NCBI RefSeq assembly: GCF_000145235.1
Contig: NC_014391.1
Span: forward strand, 372,001 to 436,000
Length of the DNA: 64,000 bases
Source of the DNA: Micromonospora aurantiaca ATCC 27029
GTDB taxonomy: Bacteria; Actinomycetota; Actinomycetes; Mycobacteriales; Micromonosporaceae
Direction: 5' to 3'
The position numbers and the translations under genes were made by a program. The first letter of the stretch is position 1, and each line of letters opens with the position of its first letter. The notes under the pieces are model-generated. The model was not told the DNA's origin and searched no databases. It saw nothing but the letters and a program-made list of their open reading frames with translations. Positions 1 through 8,441 of this stretch are shown piece after piece.

Positions 1-772
1 GGACGAGCTGGTCGGCGTCGGTGGTGAGCAGGTGCACCCGCCCGTCGGCGCGTTCGGTGGTGACCACGCCCGGCAGCGCCGGCAGGTCGTCGGCGACCAG
101 GCTGACCCGGCGTACGCCGACGATCCCGCGGATCGCCGCCACCGAGTCGTCGGCGAGCACCCGCCCGTGGCCGATCACCACCACCCGCTGCGCGAGTGCC
201 TCCACCTCCTCCAGGTAGTGGCTGCTCAGCAGCACGGTGCCACCGTCGGCGTGGAAGCCGCGGATCGCGTCCCAGAGCGCGTGCCGTGCCTCCACGTCGA
301 GGCCGGTGGTCGGCTCGTCGAGCACCACCAGCCGGGGACGGCCGACGAACGCCAGCGCCACGGCGAGCCGGCGACGCTGCCCGCCGGAGAGGCCGCCGGT
401 CTGCCGGCGGACCTGGTCGGCGAGGCCGAACCGGTCGAGCAGCTCGCCTCGCGGCACCGGGTCGGGGAAGTGCGCGGAGACGAAGTCGACCACCTCGCCG
501 ACCCGCAGCGTGCCGGGCAGGCCGGTCTCCTGCGGGGTGACCCCGAGCTGCCGCCGGCTCGCCGGGTCGCGCGGGTCGCCGCCGCACAGCTCGACCCGGC
601 CGGCGGTGGGGCGGCGCAGCCCGACCAGCAGGTTGATCAGCGTGCTCTTGCCGGCGCCGTTCGGCCCGAGCAGGCCGACCAGCTCGCCGGCCCGGACGGT
701 CAGGTCGACCCGGTCCAGCGCCAGCACGTCGCCGTAGCGGCGGCTGACCTGTTCGGCCTGGGCCAGGATCAT
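1..772 (-). CDS. ABC transporter ATP-binding protein, 3' end cut off by window edge
   Basis: ATPase subunit of an ABC exporter of the DrrA/CcmA (ABC-2) type, energising a membrane permease not present in this window. About 257 codons are visible from the ATG at 772 and the C-terminus runs off base 1. In the translation, Walker A reads GPNGAGKST (about residues 37-45), the signature is LSGGQRRR, Walker B is LVVLDEPTTGLD and the H-loop is LLSSHYLEE, all in normal order and spacing, so the domain is intact and probably active. The single-domain architecture and DrrA-like motif wording suggest export of a drug, lipid or similar hydrophobic molecule, but the substrate cannot be read from sequence. 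The permease would be expected further left on the same strand. It is transcribed away from the T7SS-associated module that starts at 922. Confidence 0.9.
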   Translation of the reverse strand, partial: MILAQAEQVSRRYGDVLALDRVDLTVRAGELVGLLGPNGAGKSTLINLLVGLRRPTAGRVELCGGDPRDPASRRQLGVTPQETGLPGTLRVGEVVDFVSAHFPDPVPRGELLDRFGLADQVRRQTGGLSGGQRRRLAVALAFVGRPRLVVLDEPTTGLDVEARHALWDAIRGFHADGGTVLLSSHYLEEVEALAQRVVVIGHGRVLADDSVAAIRGIVGVRRVSLVADDLPALPGVVTTERADGRVHLLTTDADQLV

Positions 773-841
773 CGGCGATCTCCTCGGGCGGAAGGGCTGT
801 GCCTCCCCTGTCTACCGTGCGCCCGCCAGCCGCGCTGTCCC

Positions 842-869
842 CTGACCGGGTGCTCGCATCCCCTAGTCT
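842..869 (+). promoter_or_regulatory. candidate sigma-70-type promoter for the 922-3145 module
   Basis: CTGACC at 842-847 and TAGTCT at 864-869 are separated by 16 bases and lie 52 bases upstream of the GTG at 922. The -10 fits the actinobacterial TANNNT pattern and the -35 matches TTGACA at four of six positions. This is recognition by eye only. Confidence 0.35.
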
Positions 870-921
870 GGTGGCGCCGTCGACGACGGTGGAAGTTCCG
901 ACCGGACACTGGGGAGGGTCC

Positions 922-1242
922 GTGACCAGTCCGAGCAGGAATCTCGACGTCCAGCCGGAGGCGCTGAGGTCGTTCGCCGCCGCCTCCCGGGACCGGGCCG
1001 GCCGGTTCCGCGAGCTGGAGCGGGCCTTCCGCGACGGCCACGTGGCCCGGCACTCCTTCGGCGTCATGCCCGCGTCGTTCAGCCTCGCCGCCGCGTACGA
1101 GCAGCAGTTCGAGGCGTGCCTGGAAGGGCTGGCGGACGGCGCCGAGGTGATGGCCGACATCGCCGAAGGGCTCGACGACACCGCAGAGGCCTACACCGGC
1201 ACGGATGTGGCGAACACCGACATGTTCAAGCCGGGCGTCTGA
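922..1242 (+). CDS. EspC-like T7SS-associated helical protein
   Basis: A 106-residue, mostly helical protein with no signal peptide. The opening (NLDVQPEALRSFAAASRD) and the pattern of two amphipathic helices around residues 10-40 and 58-85 resemble the EspC / 'ESX-1 secretion-associated' family, small WXG100-like proteins usually encoded next to a WXG partner. The GTG at 922 is preferred because GGGGAGGG lies directly upstream at 912-918; an in-frame ATG at 799 would leave the predicted promoter inside the gene. It is the first gene of a tight four-gene set; the next gene starts 9 bases after its stop. A likely role is helical partner or co-secreted protein of the 308-residue neighbour. Family assignment rests on pattern resemblance, not a search. 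Confidence 0.6.
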   Translation: MTSPSRNLDVQPEALRSFAAASRDRAGRFRELERAFRDGHVARHSFGVMPASFSLAAAYEQQFEACLEGLADGAEVMADIAEGLDDTAEAYTGTDVANTDMFKPGV

Positions 1243-1251
1243 GGGGGCGGG

Positions 1252-2178
1252 ATGAGCACCGAGGCGCTGCAGCGCAACAAGACCTACTTCGAGCAGATCG
1301 TGTCGGGCACGCCCGACCCGTTCAAGCCGCTGTCGAACGCGGTGCTGTGGCCGTTCGAGCAGCTCCTGGAACTGGTCGCCGGTGAGCCGGACGATCTGAT
1401 GCGGGCGGCCCAGCTCGCGCTGACCACCGGGGAGGCGGTCCGGCGGATCGCCGGGGACCAGGTCGCCGACCGGGCCCGGCTGCGCGGCGCCTGGGACGGC
1501 GACGCGGCGGACAAGTTCCACGCCTCGATGGAGTCGGTCGAGGAGGCGATCGAGGAGCTGGCGAAAGGGCTGGACGGCACCAAGGAGGTGCTGGTCGACG
1601 CGGCGAACGCCGCTGTGGACGCCTTCAACCTGCTGGTCGAGCTGATTCTGGAGTTCCTGCTCTGGTTCCTGACCGAGGTCATCATCGCCGCCGTGGCGGC
1701 CGTGCTGAGCGCCGGTGTGACACTGGCGGCCACTGTGGTGCGCGTGCTGGCCCGGCTGGCCACCACCGTCGGCCGCATGGTCAAGATCGTGGCCCGGTTC
1801 GCGGAGATCCTCACCAAGCTGGTCACCAAGCTGGAGAAGGTCGCCGAGCTTCTCATGCGCTACCGCCGGGTGGTGCTGGAGCTGCGGCAGGCCAAGAAGG
1901 CGTACCGGGCGTGGAACAAGTCCGGCTACACCAGGGAGGCGTTCGCGTTCAAGATCAAACGCGCTGCGATCCTCTTCCCCGGCAAGTTCGCCATCAACCA
2001 GGCGTCCCCGGTGAACATCCCGGGCATCGGTGGTGCCCTGCTCGACACCGGGATGGGCCTGCACGACGTCTCCGACGGGCGCAAGGACCGCAACTACCTG
2101 GTGGACGGCACGTACCGCGAGGATCTCGGCCCGTACACCAACGGCGTGCAGAACGTGTTCGACTCGATCGTGAACTGA
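1252..2178 (+). CDS. WXG100-like T7SS substrate with hydrophobic middle and unknown C-terminus
   Basis: A 308-residue protein. Residues about 40-125 form a WXG100-like helical hairpin with the turn motif WDG followed by a second helix rich in Glu and Lys. Residues about 125-175 are strongly hydrophobic (VDAFNLLVELILEFLLWFLT and following Ala/Val-rich stretches). A basic helical region follows, and then a C-terminal part with Gly/Pro turns (NIPGIGGALLDTG) and no recognised motif. The architecture matches LXG/WXG-type secreted proteins or membrane-perforating effectors, but no catalytic residues can be named. It follows the EspC-like gene by 9 bases, so the two products could form the heterodimer typical of T7SS substrates. 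The ATG at 1252 has GGGGCGGG immediately upstream. What the C-terminus does is unknown. Confidence 0.55.
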   Translation: MSTEALQRNKTYFEQIVSGTPDPFKPLSNAVLWPFEQLLELVAGEPDDLMRAAQLALTTGEAVRRIAGDQVADRARLRGAWDGDAADKFHASMESVEEAIEELAKGLDGTKEVLVDAANAAVDAFNLLVELILEFLLWFLTEVIIAAVAAVLSAGVTLAATVVRVLARLATTVGRMVKIVARFAEILTKLVTKLEKVAELLMRYRRVVLELRQAKKAYRAWNKSGYTREAFAFKIKRAAILFPGKFAINQASPVNIPGIGGALLDTGMGLHDVSDGRKDRNYLVDGTYREDLGPYTNGVQNVFDSIVN

Positions 2179-2187
2179 GAGGCAGCA

Positions 2188-2541
2188 ATGACGTTCCCGG
2201 CCCTGGACCGGATCGAGGCGCTGGCCCGCAACCTGGACGGGTGGCAGCGCGAACTCGGCGCGCGGATGGCCGAGCTGGAGCAGAGCAGCGCCGAGGGGGT
2301 GAGCGACTCCGGCCTGGTCACTGTCGTGGCCGCGGCCGACGGCAAGATCCTCTCCACCGACATCAACGCGCGGGCCATGCGCTTCGACTCGTACACGCTC
2401 GCCGAGGAGATCACCTCGGCGGCGAACCGGGCGCAGGAGGCCGCCGCCGCCCGCGTACGCGAGATCGTCGGCGAGGTGATGGGCAACGCGCCGGGTGCGG
2501 AGCGCCCCGCCGACGACGGCTACGGCCACGACCGATACTGA
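2188..2541 (+). CDS. YbaB/EbfC-family small protein
   Basis: A 117-residue protein of the YbaB/EbfC nucleoid-associated fold: N-terminal helix with Leu/Arg heptads (residues 5-32), a short beta sheet (GLVTVVAAADGKILSTDIN), then a long C-terminal helix (YTLAEEITSAANRAQEAAAA). Canonical YbaB binds DNA as a dimer. In actinobacterial ESX loci, paralogues of this fold occur as accessory proteins (the EspL type) whose role is not DNA compaction. GGCAG precedes the ATG at 2188, 9 bases after the previous stop, so it belongs to the same transcript as the WXG-like gene. The acidic and Asp/Tyr-rich tail (DDGYGHDRY) is not part of the usual fold. Family fair, function unknown. Confidence 0.65.
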   Translation: MTFPALDRIEALARNLDGWQRELGARMAELEQSSAEGVSDSGLVTVVAAADGKILSTDINARAMRFDSYTLAEEITSAANRAQEAAAARVREIVGEVMGNAPGAERPADDGYGHDRY

Positions 2542-2545
2542 GCCG

Positions 2546-3145
2546 ATGGACGAGACCAGATACCGCGACCGGATCGGCCTGCTCGTCGAGCCGGGCGAGC
2601 GTGTCCTGGCCCACGCCAAGGCCGACGTCGGCCAGGGGCTCGCTCCGGCGCCGCCGCCCGAGCCGGAGTCCACTGCCGAGCCGAGCCGGCGGACGATCGG
2701 CTCGGTGCTGCTCAACGTGCTGCTGCCACTGGCCACCTGGGACCGCGGCGACCGCCTGGTCGACGCGATCGGCTGGGGGATCGCCGGACGCGGCGCCCCC
2801 GGCACCGCCGCCTCCCGCCTACATCGCGCGCTCCGCCCGCCCCGGCCCGACCTCCAGGTCCGGGAGACGCTGCTCGCGGTCACCGAGCGGCGGTTGCTGG
2901 TCTGCCGCACCGGCGGGGTCAAACTGCTCGCCGGGCGCGAGGCCGAGGAACGCGCGCTGGCCGAGACCGCCGTGGCGTGGTCGGCCGCGCGCGGCGAGAT
3001 CGCCTCCGCACGGGTGGGCTGGCACCGGCTCAATCCGAAGCGGCTGCGGATCGACTTCACCGACGGCTCCTGGTTGTCGTTCACCGTGCCGATCGCCGAG
3101 TCCGGCCGTCCGCTGCGCGAGGTCGCCGCCGCGCTGTCCGCCTGA
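2546..3145 (+). CDS. unknown protein with a PH-like C-terminal half
   Basis: A 199-residue protein whose ATG (2546) is 4 bases after the previous stop, so it is probably cotranscribed and translationally coupled. The N-terminal 70 residues are Pro/Glu-rich and probably flexible. Residues about 50-75 include a short hydrophobic stretch (SVLLNVLLPLATW). From residue ~110 the pattern of alternating strands (ETLLAVTERRLLVCR, then KRLRIDFTDGSWLSFTVP, then a final helix SGRPLREVAAALSA) looks like a bacterial PH/GRAM-type domain. No catalytic residues are visible. By context it is an accessory protein of the small T7SS-like module; whether it binds membrane or protein cannot be told. Confidence 0.5.
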   Translation: MDETRYRDRIGLLVEPGERVLAHAKADVGQGLAPAPPPEPESTAEPSRRTIGSVLLNVLLPLATWDRGDRLVDAIGWGIAGRGAPGTAASRLHRALRPPRPDLQVRETLLAVTERRLLVCRTGGVKLLAGREAEERALAETAVAWSAARGEIASARVGWHRLNPKRLRIDFTDGSWLSFTVPIAESGRPLREVAAALSA

Positions 3146-3188
3146 CCGGACCCGCCCCGCCGGGCCCGCGGCGGGCCGTCGAGGACCG

Positions 3189-3232
3189 CGGTCGGCCGTC
3201 CACGTCCGCGCGGTCGGCCGTCCACGTCCGCG
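3189..3232. repeat. two perfect 22-bp tandem copies in a convergent gap
   Basis: The unit beginning CGGTCGGCCGTCCACG occurs twice without gap or mismatch (3189-3210 and 3211-3232), between two convergent genes (stops at 3145 and 3249). No clear terminator hairpin was found in the same gap, so the repeat may have arisen by simple slippage. Confidence 0.8.
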
Positions 3233-3248
3233 CGGCCGGGCCTCCTCG

Positions 3249-5294
3249 TCAGGCGGTCAGCGGCGCGGGCAGCGGCTCGCGGTGCAGCACGGCCAGGCGG
3301 GAGACCGCCCGGGTCAGCACCACGTAGAGGCGGTGCAGCCCACGCGGCTCGGCGGCCACGATCGCAGCCGGCTCGACGACCACCACGTGGTCGTACTCCA
3401 GGCCCTTCACCAGCGTCGCCGGGACCACAGTGACGCGCGCCGCGGCCTCGACGTCGTCGGCCGTAGCGGTCTCGACGCCCGCGTCGGCGAGCGCCGCGCG
3501 GAGCCGGTCGACCGCGTCGTCCGCCGCGATCACACCGACCGAGCCGTCGTGCGCGAGCGCCGCCCGCACCTCGGCCACCGTCGCGGCCGTCAGGTCCTCG
3601 GCGGTACGCACATCGAGCGCGCCGTCGTTGCGCAGCGACCGGGCCGGGGGTACGTCGACGGCGAGCGCCGGCAGCAGCCGGTTCGCGAACGCCACCACGG
3701 CGGCGGGTACCCGGAAGCCCACGCTCAGCGGCACCACTGCCGCGTCCGGCTTGCCCAGGTGGGCCAGGGAGTCCCGCCAGTCGGTGGCCGCCCACGGCGC
3801 GGTGCCCTGGGCCAGGTCGCCGAGCAGCGTGATCGAGCCGTGCTCGCTGCGCCGGGCGATGGCCCGGCACTGCATCGGGGAGAGGTCCTGCGCCTCGTCG
3901 ACCACCACGTGCCCGAAGCCGGCGGGCCGTTCCAGCAGCCCGGCCACCTCGTCGATGAGTACCGCGTCGGCGGCGGTCCACCGGGTCGCCTTCGCGGTGC
4001 GGCTGATCTTGCCGGAGCGGAACAGCTCCTGCTCCTCGGGCGTGAGCAGGCCGTCCGCGGCGGCGGCGAGCGCGTCGGCGTCGGTACGCAGCCGGTGCAC
4101 CAGCCCGTCCGGGGTGAGCGCCGGCCAGACCGCGTCGAGCAGGTCGGTGACCGGCTTGATCCGGCTCATCCGGCGCAGCCAGGCGTCGCTCGGTGACTCC
4201 GCCCGGCGCGCCTCCGCCTGGCGTTGCAGCAGCCCCACCACCCGCGCCCGGACCCGCTCCCGGCCGGTGGCGTAGGGCAGCCCTTCCCCGCGGGTCTCGG
4301 TGACCAGCCGGTGCAGCGGGTCCAGCCCGATCCGCCACCGGTACGAGCCGTCCGACACCATGATCGGCTCGGTCGGCGTACCGATGTGGGCCTCGACGGC
4401 CCGGCGCAGCACCTCGGCCATCCGGACGTCGTGCTTGAGCGCGGCGGCGGCCGGGTCGTCGACCGCGCGGACCGGCACCCGCGCGACCAGGTCCTCCACT
4501 GTGGCCTGCTCGACCTCGACCTCACCGAGCGCGGGCAGCACCGCCGCGATGTACGACAGGAACGCCCGGTTCGGCCCGACGATCAGCACGCCCGAGCGGC
4601 GCAGCCGTTCCCGGTGCAGATAGAGCAGGTACGCGGCGCGGTGCAGCCCGACCGCCGTCTTCCCGGTGCCGGGCGCGCCCTGCACGCAGATCGAGTCGGT
4701 CAGATCGGCCCGGACCAGCTCGTCCTGCTCCGGCTGGATGGTGGCGACGATGTCGCGCATCGGGCCGACGCGGGGGCGCTCGATCTCGGCGGTGAGGATG
4801 CGGCTGGCGGTGCCGAGTTCCTCGCCCCGGTCCAGGTGCTCGTCCTCGAAGCTGGTCAGCGTCCCGGCGCTGAACCCGAACCGGCGGCGTACGGCGACAC
4901 CCTGCGGGTCGCGCGCGCTCGCCCGGTAGAAGGACCGGGAGACCGGGGCCCGCCAGTCCAGCACCAGCGGTTCGCCCAGCTCGTCGGTGACGTGCCGCCG
5001 CCCGACGTGGTACTCCCGCCCGGCGTGGTCCGGGTCGTCGCCGCCGAAGTCCAGGCGGCCGAAGAACAGCGGGGTGGTCGGGTCGTCGGCCAGCTCCTTG
5101 ACCCGCCGGGCCATGTGCCGGCCGAGCTGCTCGGCTGTGTACGAGTCTCCGGCCACCTTGTCGCCGGTGGAGAAGAGCGCCTCGGCGCGTTCCCGCATCC
5201 GGGTCAGCGCGGCGCGGGAGGCGTCGAGGTGGGCACGCTCGGCGGCCAGTTCGGCGTCGAGGCTCGGTGTGGCGTCAAGGTCGGTTGCGGGCAC
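3249..5294 (-). CDS. helD: HelD-type UvrD-like ATPase (RNA polymerase recycling/rescue factor)
   Basis: A 681-residue superfamily 1 helicase-like protein. An N-terminal coiled-coil arm (about residues 10-75) precedes the domain segment DFGGDDPDHAGREYHVGRRH, the 1A domain with Walker A GAPGTGKTAVGL near residue 206, Walker B VVVDEAQDLSPMQ, and a C-terminal 2A domain (TLVKGLEYDHVVVVEP then YVVLTRAVSRL). The long anti-parallel N-terminal arm plus split ATPase is typical of HelD/HelR, which removes stalled RNA polymerase from DNA; actinobacterial members (HelR) can protect against rifamycins. Start: GTG at 5294 with GGAG six bases upstream on its strand. No rifamycin-associated inverted repeat was recognised upstream. 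It is monocistronic, convergent with the T7SS-associated module and divergent from the ArsR gene. Confidence 0.85.
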   Translation of the reverse strand: MPATDLDATPSLDAELAAERAHLDASRAALTRMRERAEALFSTGDKVAGDSYTAEQLGRHMARRVKELADDPTTPLFFGRLDFGGDDPDHAGREYHVGRRHVTDELGEPLVLDWRAPVSRSFYRASARDPQGVAVRRRFGFSAGTLTSFEDEHLDRGEELGTASRILTAEIERPRVGPMRDIVATIQPEQDELVRADLTDSICVQGAPGTGKTAVGLHRAAYLLYLHRERLRRSGVLIVGPNRAFLSYIAAVLPALGEVEVEQATVEDLVARVPVRAVDDPAAAALKHDVRMAEVLRRAVEAHIGTPTEPIMVSDGSYRWRIGLDPLHRLVTETRGEGLPYATGRERVRARVVGLLQRQAEARRAESPSDAWLRRMSRIKPVTDLLDAVWPALTPDGLVHRLRTDADALAAAADGLLTPEEQELFRSGKISRTAKATRWTAADAVLIDEVAGLLERPAGFGHVVVDEAQDLSPMQCRAIARRSEHGSITLLGDLAQGTAPWAATDWRDSLAHLGKPDAAVVPLSVGFRVPAAVVAFANRLLPALAVDVPPARSLRNDGALDVRTAEDLTAATVAEVRAALAHDGSVGVIAADDAVDRLRAALADAGVETATADDVEAAARVTVVPATLVKGLEYDHVVVVEPAAIVAAEPRGLHRLYVVLTRAVSRLAVLHREPLPAPLTA

Positions 5295-5506
5295 GATGAA
5301 CTCCGATGGCTCAACTGAGGCTCGCTCGCGTGTCCGGGGCGGTTGGCCTGCTCCCGGCGCGGGGACGTCCGCTGCGGTGCATGCTCACCGCGGCCGTCGG
5401 GCGGTCCTCCACGCTACGGGAGCACCGACAGGTCGCGCCAACGATTTTCGGGTGTCGACCGCGGGGTGTGTGTCGGCCGGTCCGGCGTGGCGGCAATCAT
5501 TGAGGC

Positions 5507-6088
5507 ATGACCGAGGCGCTTCCCGGCCGGAGCCGGGTGACGATCAGTGATCCGCAGGTGATGCGGGCACTCGCTCACCCGGCCCGCATGGCGATCATGG
5601 AACATCTCGGCACGCTGGAGGGCGGTGCGACGGCCACCGAGTGCGCCGAGATCGCCGGCCTCTCGCCGAGCGCCACCAGCTATCACCTGCGCGAGCTGGC
5701 GAAGTTCGGGCTGGTCCAGCAGGCGCCCGGGCGGGGTGACGCCCGGGAGCGGCTCTGGCAGGCGGTGAATCCGTCGTACCACGTCGAGGTGGGGCCGGAC
5801 GCCGACCCGGAGGCGCGTGCCGCCGAGGCGGCCCTGGTCGAGGCGCACATGGTCCGCGACGCCCAGCGGGTCCGGGACTGGTTGCGCCGCGCGCCGGACG
5901 AGTCGCCGGAGTGGTACGCGGCGACCTGGTTCAGCGACAGCATGCTGCTCATGACCGCCGAGGAGCTGACCGAGCTGAACCAGGCGATCCAGGCGCTGAT
6001 GGAGCCGTACCGGCGGCGGACCCGGACCGATCCGCCGGCCGGGGCCCGGCCGGTGGCGACGCAGTACCGGGCGATGCCCGTCGACTGA
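5507..6088 (+). CDS. ArsR-family winged-helix regulator
   Basis: A 193-residue regulator. Residues about 14-90 form the winged helix: VMRALAHPARMAIMEHL, the recognition region LSPSATSYHLRELAKFGLV and a basic wing. The C-terminal ~100 residues are Asp/Glu/Arg-rich and end in DPPAGARPVATQYRAMPVD. The HTH wording (LAHPARMAILEHL..) is that of the ArsR subgroup that sits next to MFS pumps. No metal-binding Cys pair is visible, so the signal is probably not a metal. The downstream MFS gene begins 41 bases after its stop and a perfect 15-bp-arm inverted repeat covers that junction, which is the obvious candidate operator. The ATG at 5507 has no good Shine-Dalgarno; AATCAT ends 6 bases upstream, consistent with leaderless initiation. 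Confidence 0.85.
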   Translation: MTEALPGRSRVTISDPQVMRALAHPARMAIMEHLGTLEGGATATECAEIAGLSPSATSYHLRELAKFGLVQQAPGRGDARERLWQAVNPSYHVEVGPDADPEARAAEAALVEAHMVRDAQRVRDWLRRAPDESPEWYAATWFSDSMLLMTAEELTELNQAIQALMEPYRRRTRTDPPAGARPVATQYRAMPVD

Positions 6089-6100
6089 GGGGGTTGCGCG

Positions 6101-6148
6101 CGTCAGTTGTGAAGGATTACTTTCGAAGTATGTCCTTCACAACTGACG
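6101..6148. promoter_or_regulatory. large inverted repeat (operator candidate) overlapping the MFS start
   Basis: CGTCAGTTGTGAAGG (6101-6115) is repeated as its exact reverse complement at 6134-6148, with an 18-base spacer that is itself nearly symmetric around TTCGAA (6122-6127). The ATG of the MFS gene (6130) lies in the spacer, so a bound dimer, or the RNA hairpin, would block both transcription and translation. Likely ligand: the ArsR-type protein encoded just upstream. Confidence 0.75.
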
Positions 6149-7386
6149 AGTCGCGCTGGCCGGACGTCTGGCTCGCGGCCACCGCGCGCGGCATCTCCAG
6201 TTGCGGGGACTTCCTCGCCGCCGCCACGCTCACGCTCGCCCTCCAGTCCGCCGGCGCCGGCGGGCTCGCCGTCTCCGGGCTGCTGCTCGCCGCGACGTTG
6301 CCGCTCGTGGTGCTCGCGCCGCTGACCGGCCGGCTCGCCGACCGGGTGGACAGCCGGGTGCTGCTCGTCGCCGCCGGTCTCGCGCAGGCCGCGGTCTGCC
6401 TGGCCCTCGCGTACGCGCGGGATCCGGTGCTGGTGATCGCACTCGTGGCGCTGCTCGCGACTGGGCTCGCGGTCACCCAGCCGGCGATCGCCGCGCTGGT
6501 GCCGGTGATGGTCCGGCCCGAGGACCTGCCCCGGGCGGGCGCGCTCAACCAGACCGCCGGGACGCTCGGCGCGCTCGCCGGTCCGGCGCTGGCCGGGCTG
6601 CTCGTCGGGCAGTTCGGCACCCGGGTGCCGCTGCTCGTCGACGCGTTCAGCTACCTCGCGCTGGTGGCGGCCGGGCTGCTCATCCGTACCCGCAGGGGAG
6701 GGCGCCGGACGCCGGACGCGGTCGCCGCGGCGGTCGCGCCCGCGTGGCGGCTGCGCCGCGACCCGCTGCTGACGGTGATGGTCGGCAGCGTGGCCGCGGT
6801 GATCGGCGCGGTCGGCGCGGTGAACGTGATCGAGGTCTTCTTCATCCGGGAGACGCTCGGCAGCAGCACCACCGTGTACGGCCTGGTCACCGGCTCCTGG
6901 ACGCTCGGCATCGTGCTCGGCGCGTGGCTGTTCGCCCGGGTCGCCCGCCGGCTCGCCGACGACGGCGCGCTGCTCGGGGCCGGGCTGGTGCTGCTCGGCG
7001 GCTGCTGCCTGGCGGTGCTCGTCTCGGCCGCGGTGCCCTCGGCCTGGCTGCTCGTGCCCATCTGGCTGGCGGGCGGCGTGGCAAACGGCGGCAACAACGT
7101 CTTCGACCAGTTGCTGCTGGCCCGGCGGGTGCCCGAGGCGTCCCGGGGCCGGGCGTTCGCGGTCTTCGGAGCGGCGGCGCAGGGCGCGGCGATGGGCGGC
7201 TACCTGGTCGGGGGCCTGCTGCTGGAGGTGGCCGGCCCGCGCGTCCTGATCGCCGGCTGCGGCGTGGCCGGCCTGCTGGTCGTGGTGGCGCTGCTCGGGC
7301 CGGTCCGCCGCGCGGTACGCGCCGAGCGCGCCGCCGCCCGTTCGGCCACGCCTGCCGCCGTCTCCGTAGCGGCGAAGTCCGTCTGA
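6130..7386 (+). CDS. MFS efflux transporter
   Basis: A 418-residue major facilitator protein with about 12 hydrophobic segments, two six-helix halves and a central loop around residues 185-205 (RTRRGGRRTPDA). The helix 2-3 loop carries the family motif in the form GRLADRVDSRVLL. This subgroup (MdtH/EntS-like, commonly beside ArsR or PadR regulators) exports drugs or siderophores; substrate unknown. The start is ambiguous: ATG 6130 or GTG 6109 (seven codons longer). Both lie inside or beside the 6101-6148 inverted repeat, so control is probably at initiation. ATG 6130 was chosen because the conserved amphipathic start precedes helix 1 directly. The upstream ArsR gene is on the same strand and probably partly cotranscribed. 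Confidence 0.85.
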   Translation: MSFTTDESRWPDVWLAATARGISSCGDFLAAATLTLALQSAGAGGLAVSGLLLAATLPLVVLAPLTGRLADRVDSRVLLVAAGLAQAAVCLALAYARDPVLVIALVALLATGLAVTQPAIAALVPVMVRPEDLPRAGALNQTAGTLGALAGPALAGLLVGQFGTRVPLLVDAFSYLALVAAGLLIRTRRGGRRTPDAVAAAVAPAWRLRRDPLLTVMVGSVAAVIGAVGAVNVIEVFFIRETLGSSTTVYGLVTGSWTLGIVLGAWLFARVARRLADDGALLGAGLVLLGGCCLAVLVSAAVPSAWLLVPIWLAGGVANGGNNVFDQLLLARRVPEASRGRAFAVFGAAAQGAAMGGYLVGGLLLEVAGPRVLIAGCGVAGLLVVVALLGPVRRAVRAERAAARSATPAAVSVAAKSV

Positions 7387-7394
7387 CCGCTGGT

Positions 7395-8374
<980 letters not shown>

Positions 8375-8376
8375 CC

Positions 8377-8419
8377 GCGAGGGCTGGCCGCGCGGGCCGC
8401 GCGAGGGCTGGCCGCGCGG
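8377..8419. repeat. short tandem repeat between convergent genes
   Basis: A 19-base unit starting GCGAGGGCTGGCCG occurs at 8377-8395 and again identically at 8401-8419 (24-base period). The end of mqnA (AGGGCTGACCGCG) looks like a third, diverged partial copy. It fills the gap between mqnA and the convergent beta-lactamase-like gene. Possible hairpin through GGCCGCGCGGGCC; terminator function is uncertain. Confidence 0.7.
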
Positions 8420-8441
8420 AGTCAGGCCGGGCGTGCCTGGG

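Noticed and set aside
769..4338. Open frame of 1189 codons on the minus strand
   Set aside because: Arg/Gly/Ala-rich shadow of the plus-strand T7SS genes and of helD; no domain is recognisable and it overlaps five well-supported genes.
5295..5506. Rifamycin-associated inverted repeat upstream of helD
   Set aside because: Looked for a ~19-bp inverted element typical of rifamycin-responsive HelR genes; none was evident, so rifamycin induction is not claimed.
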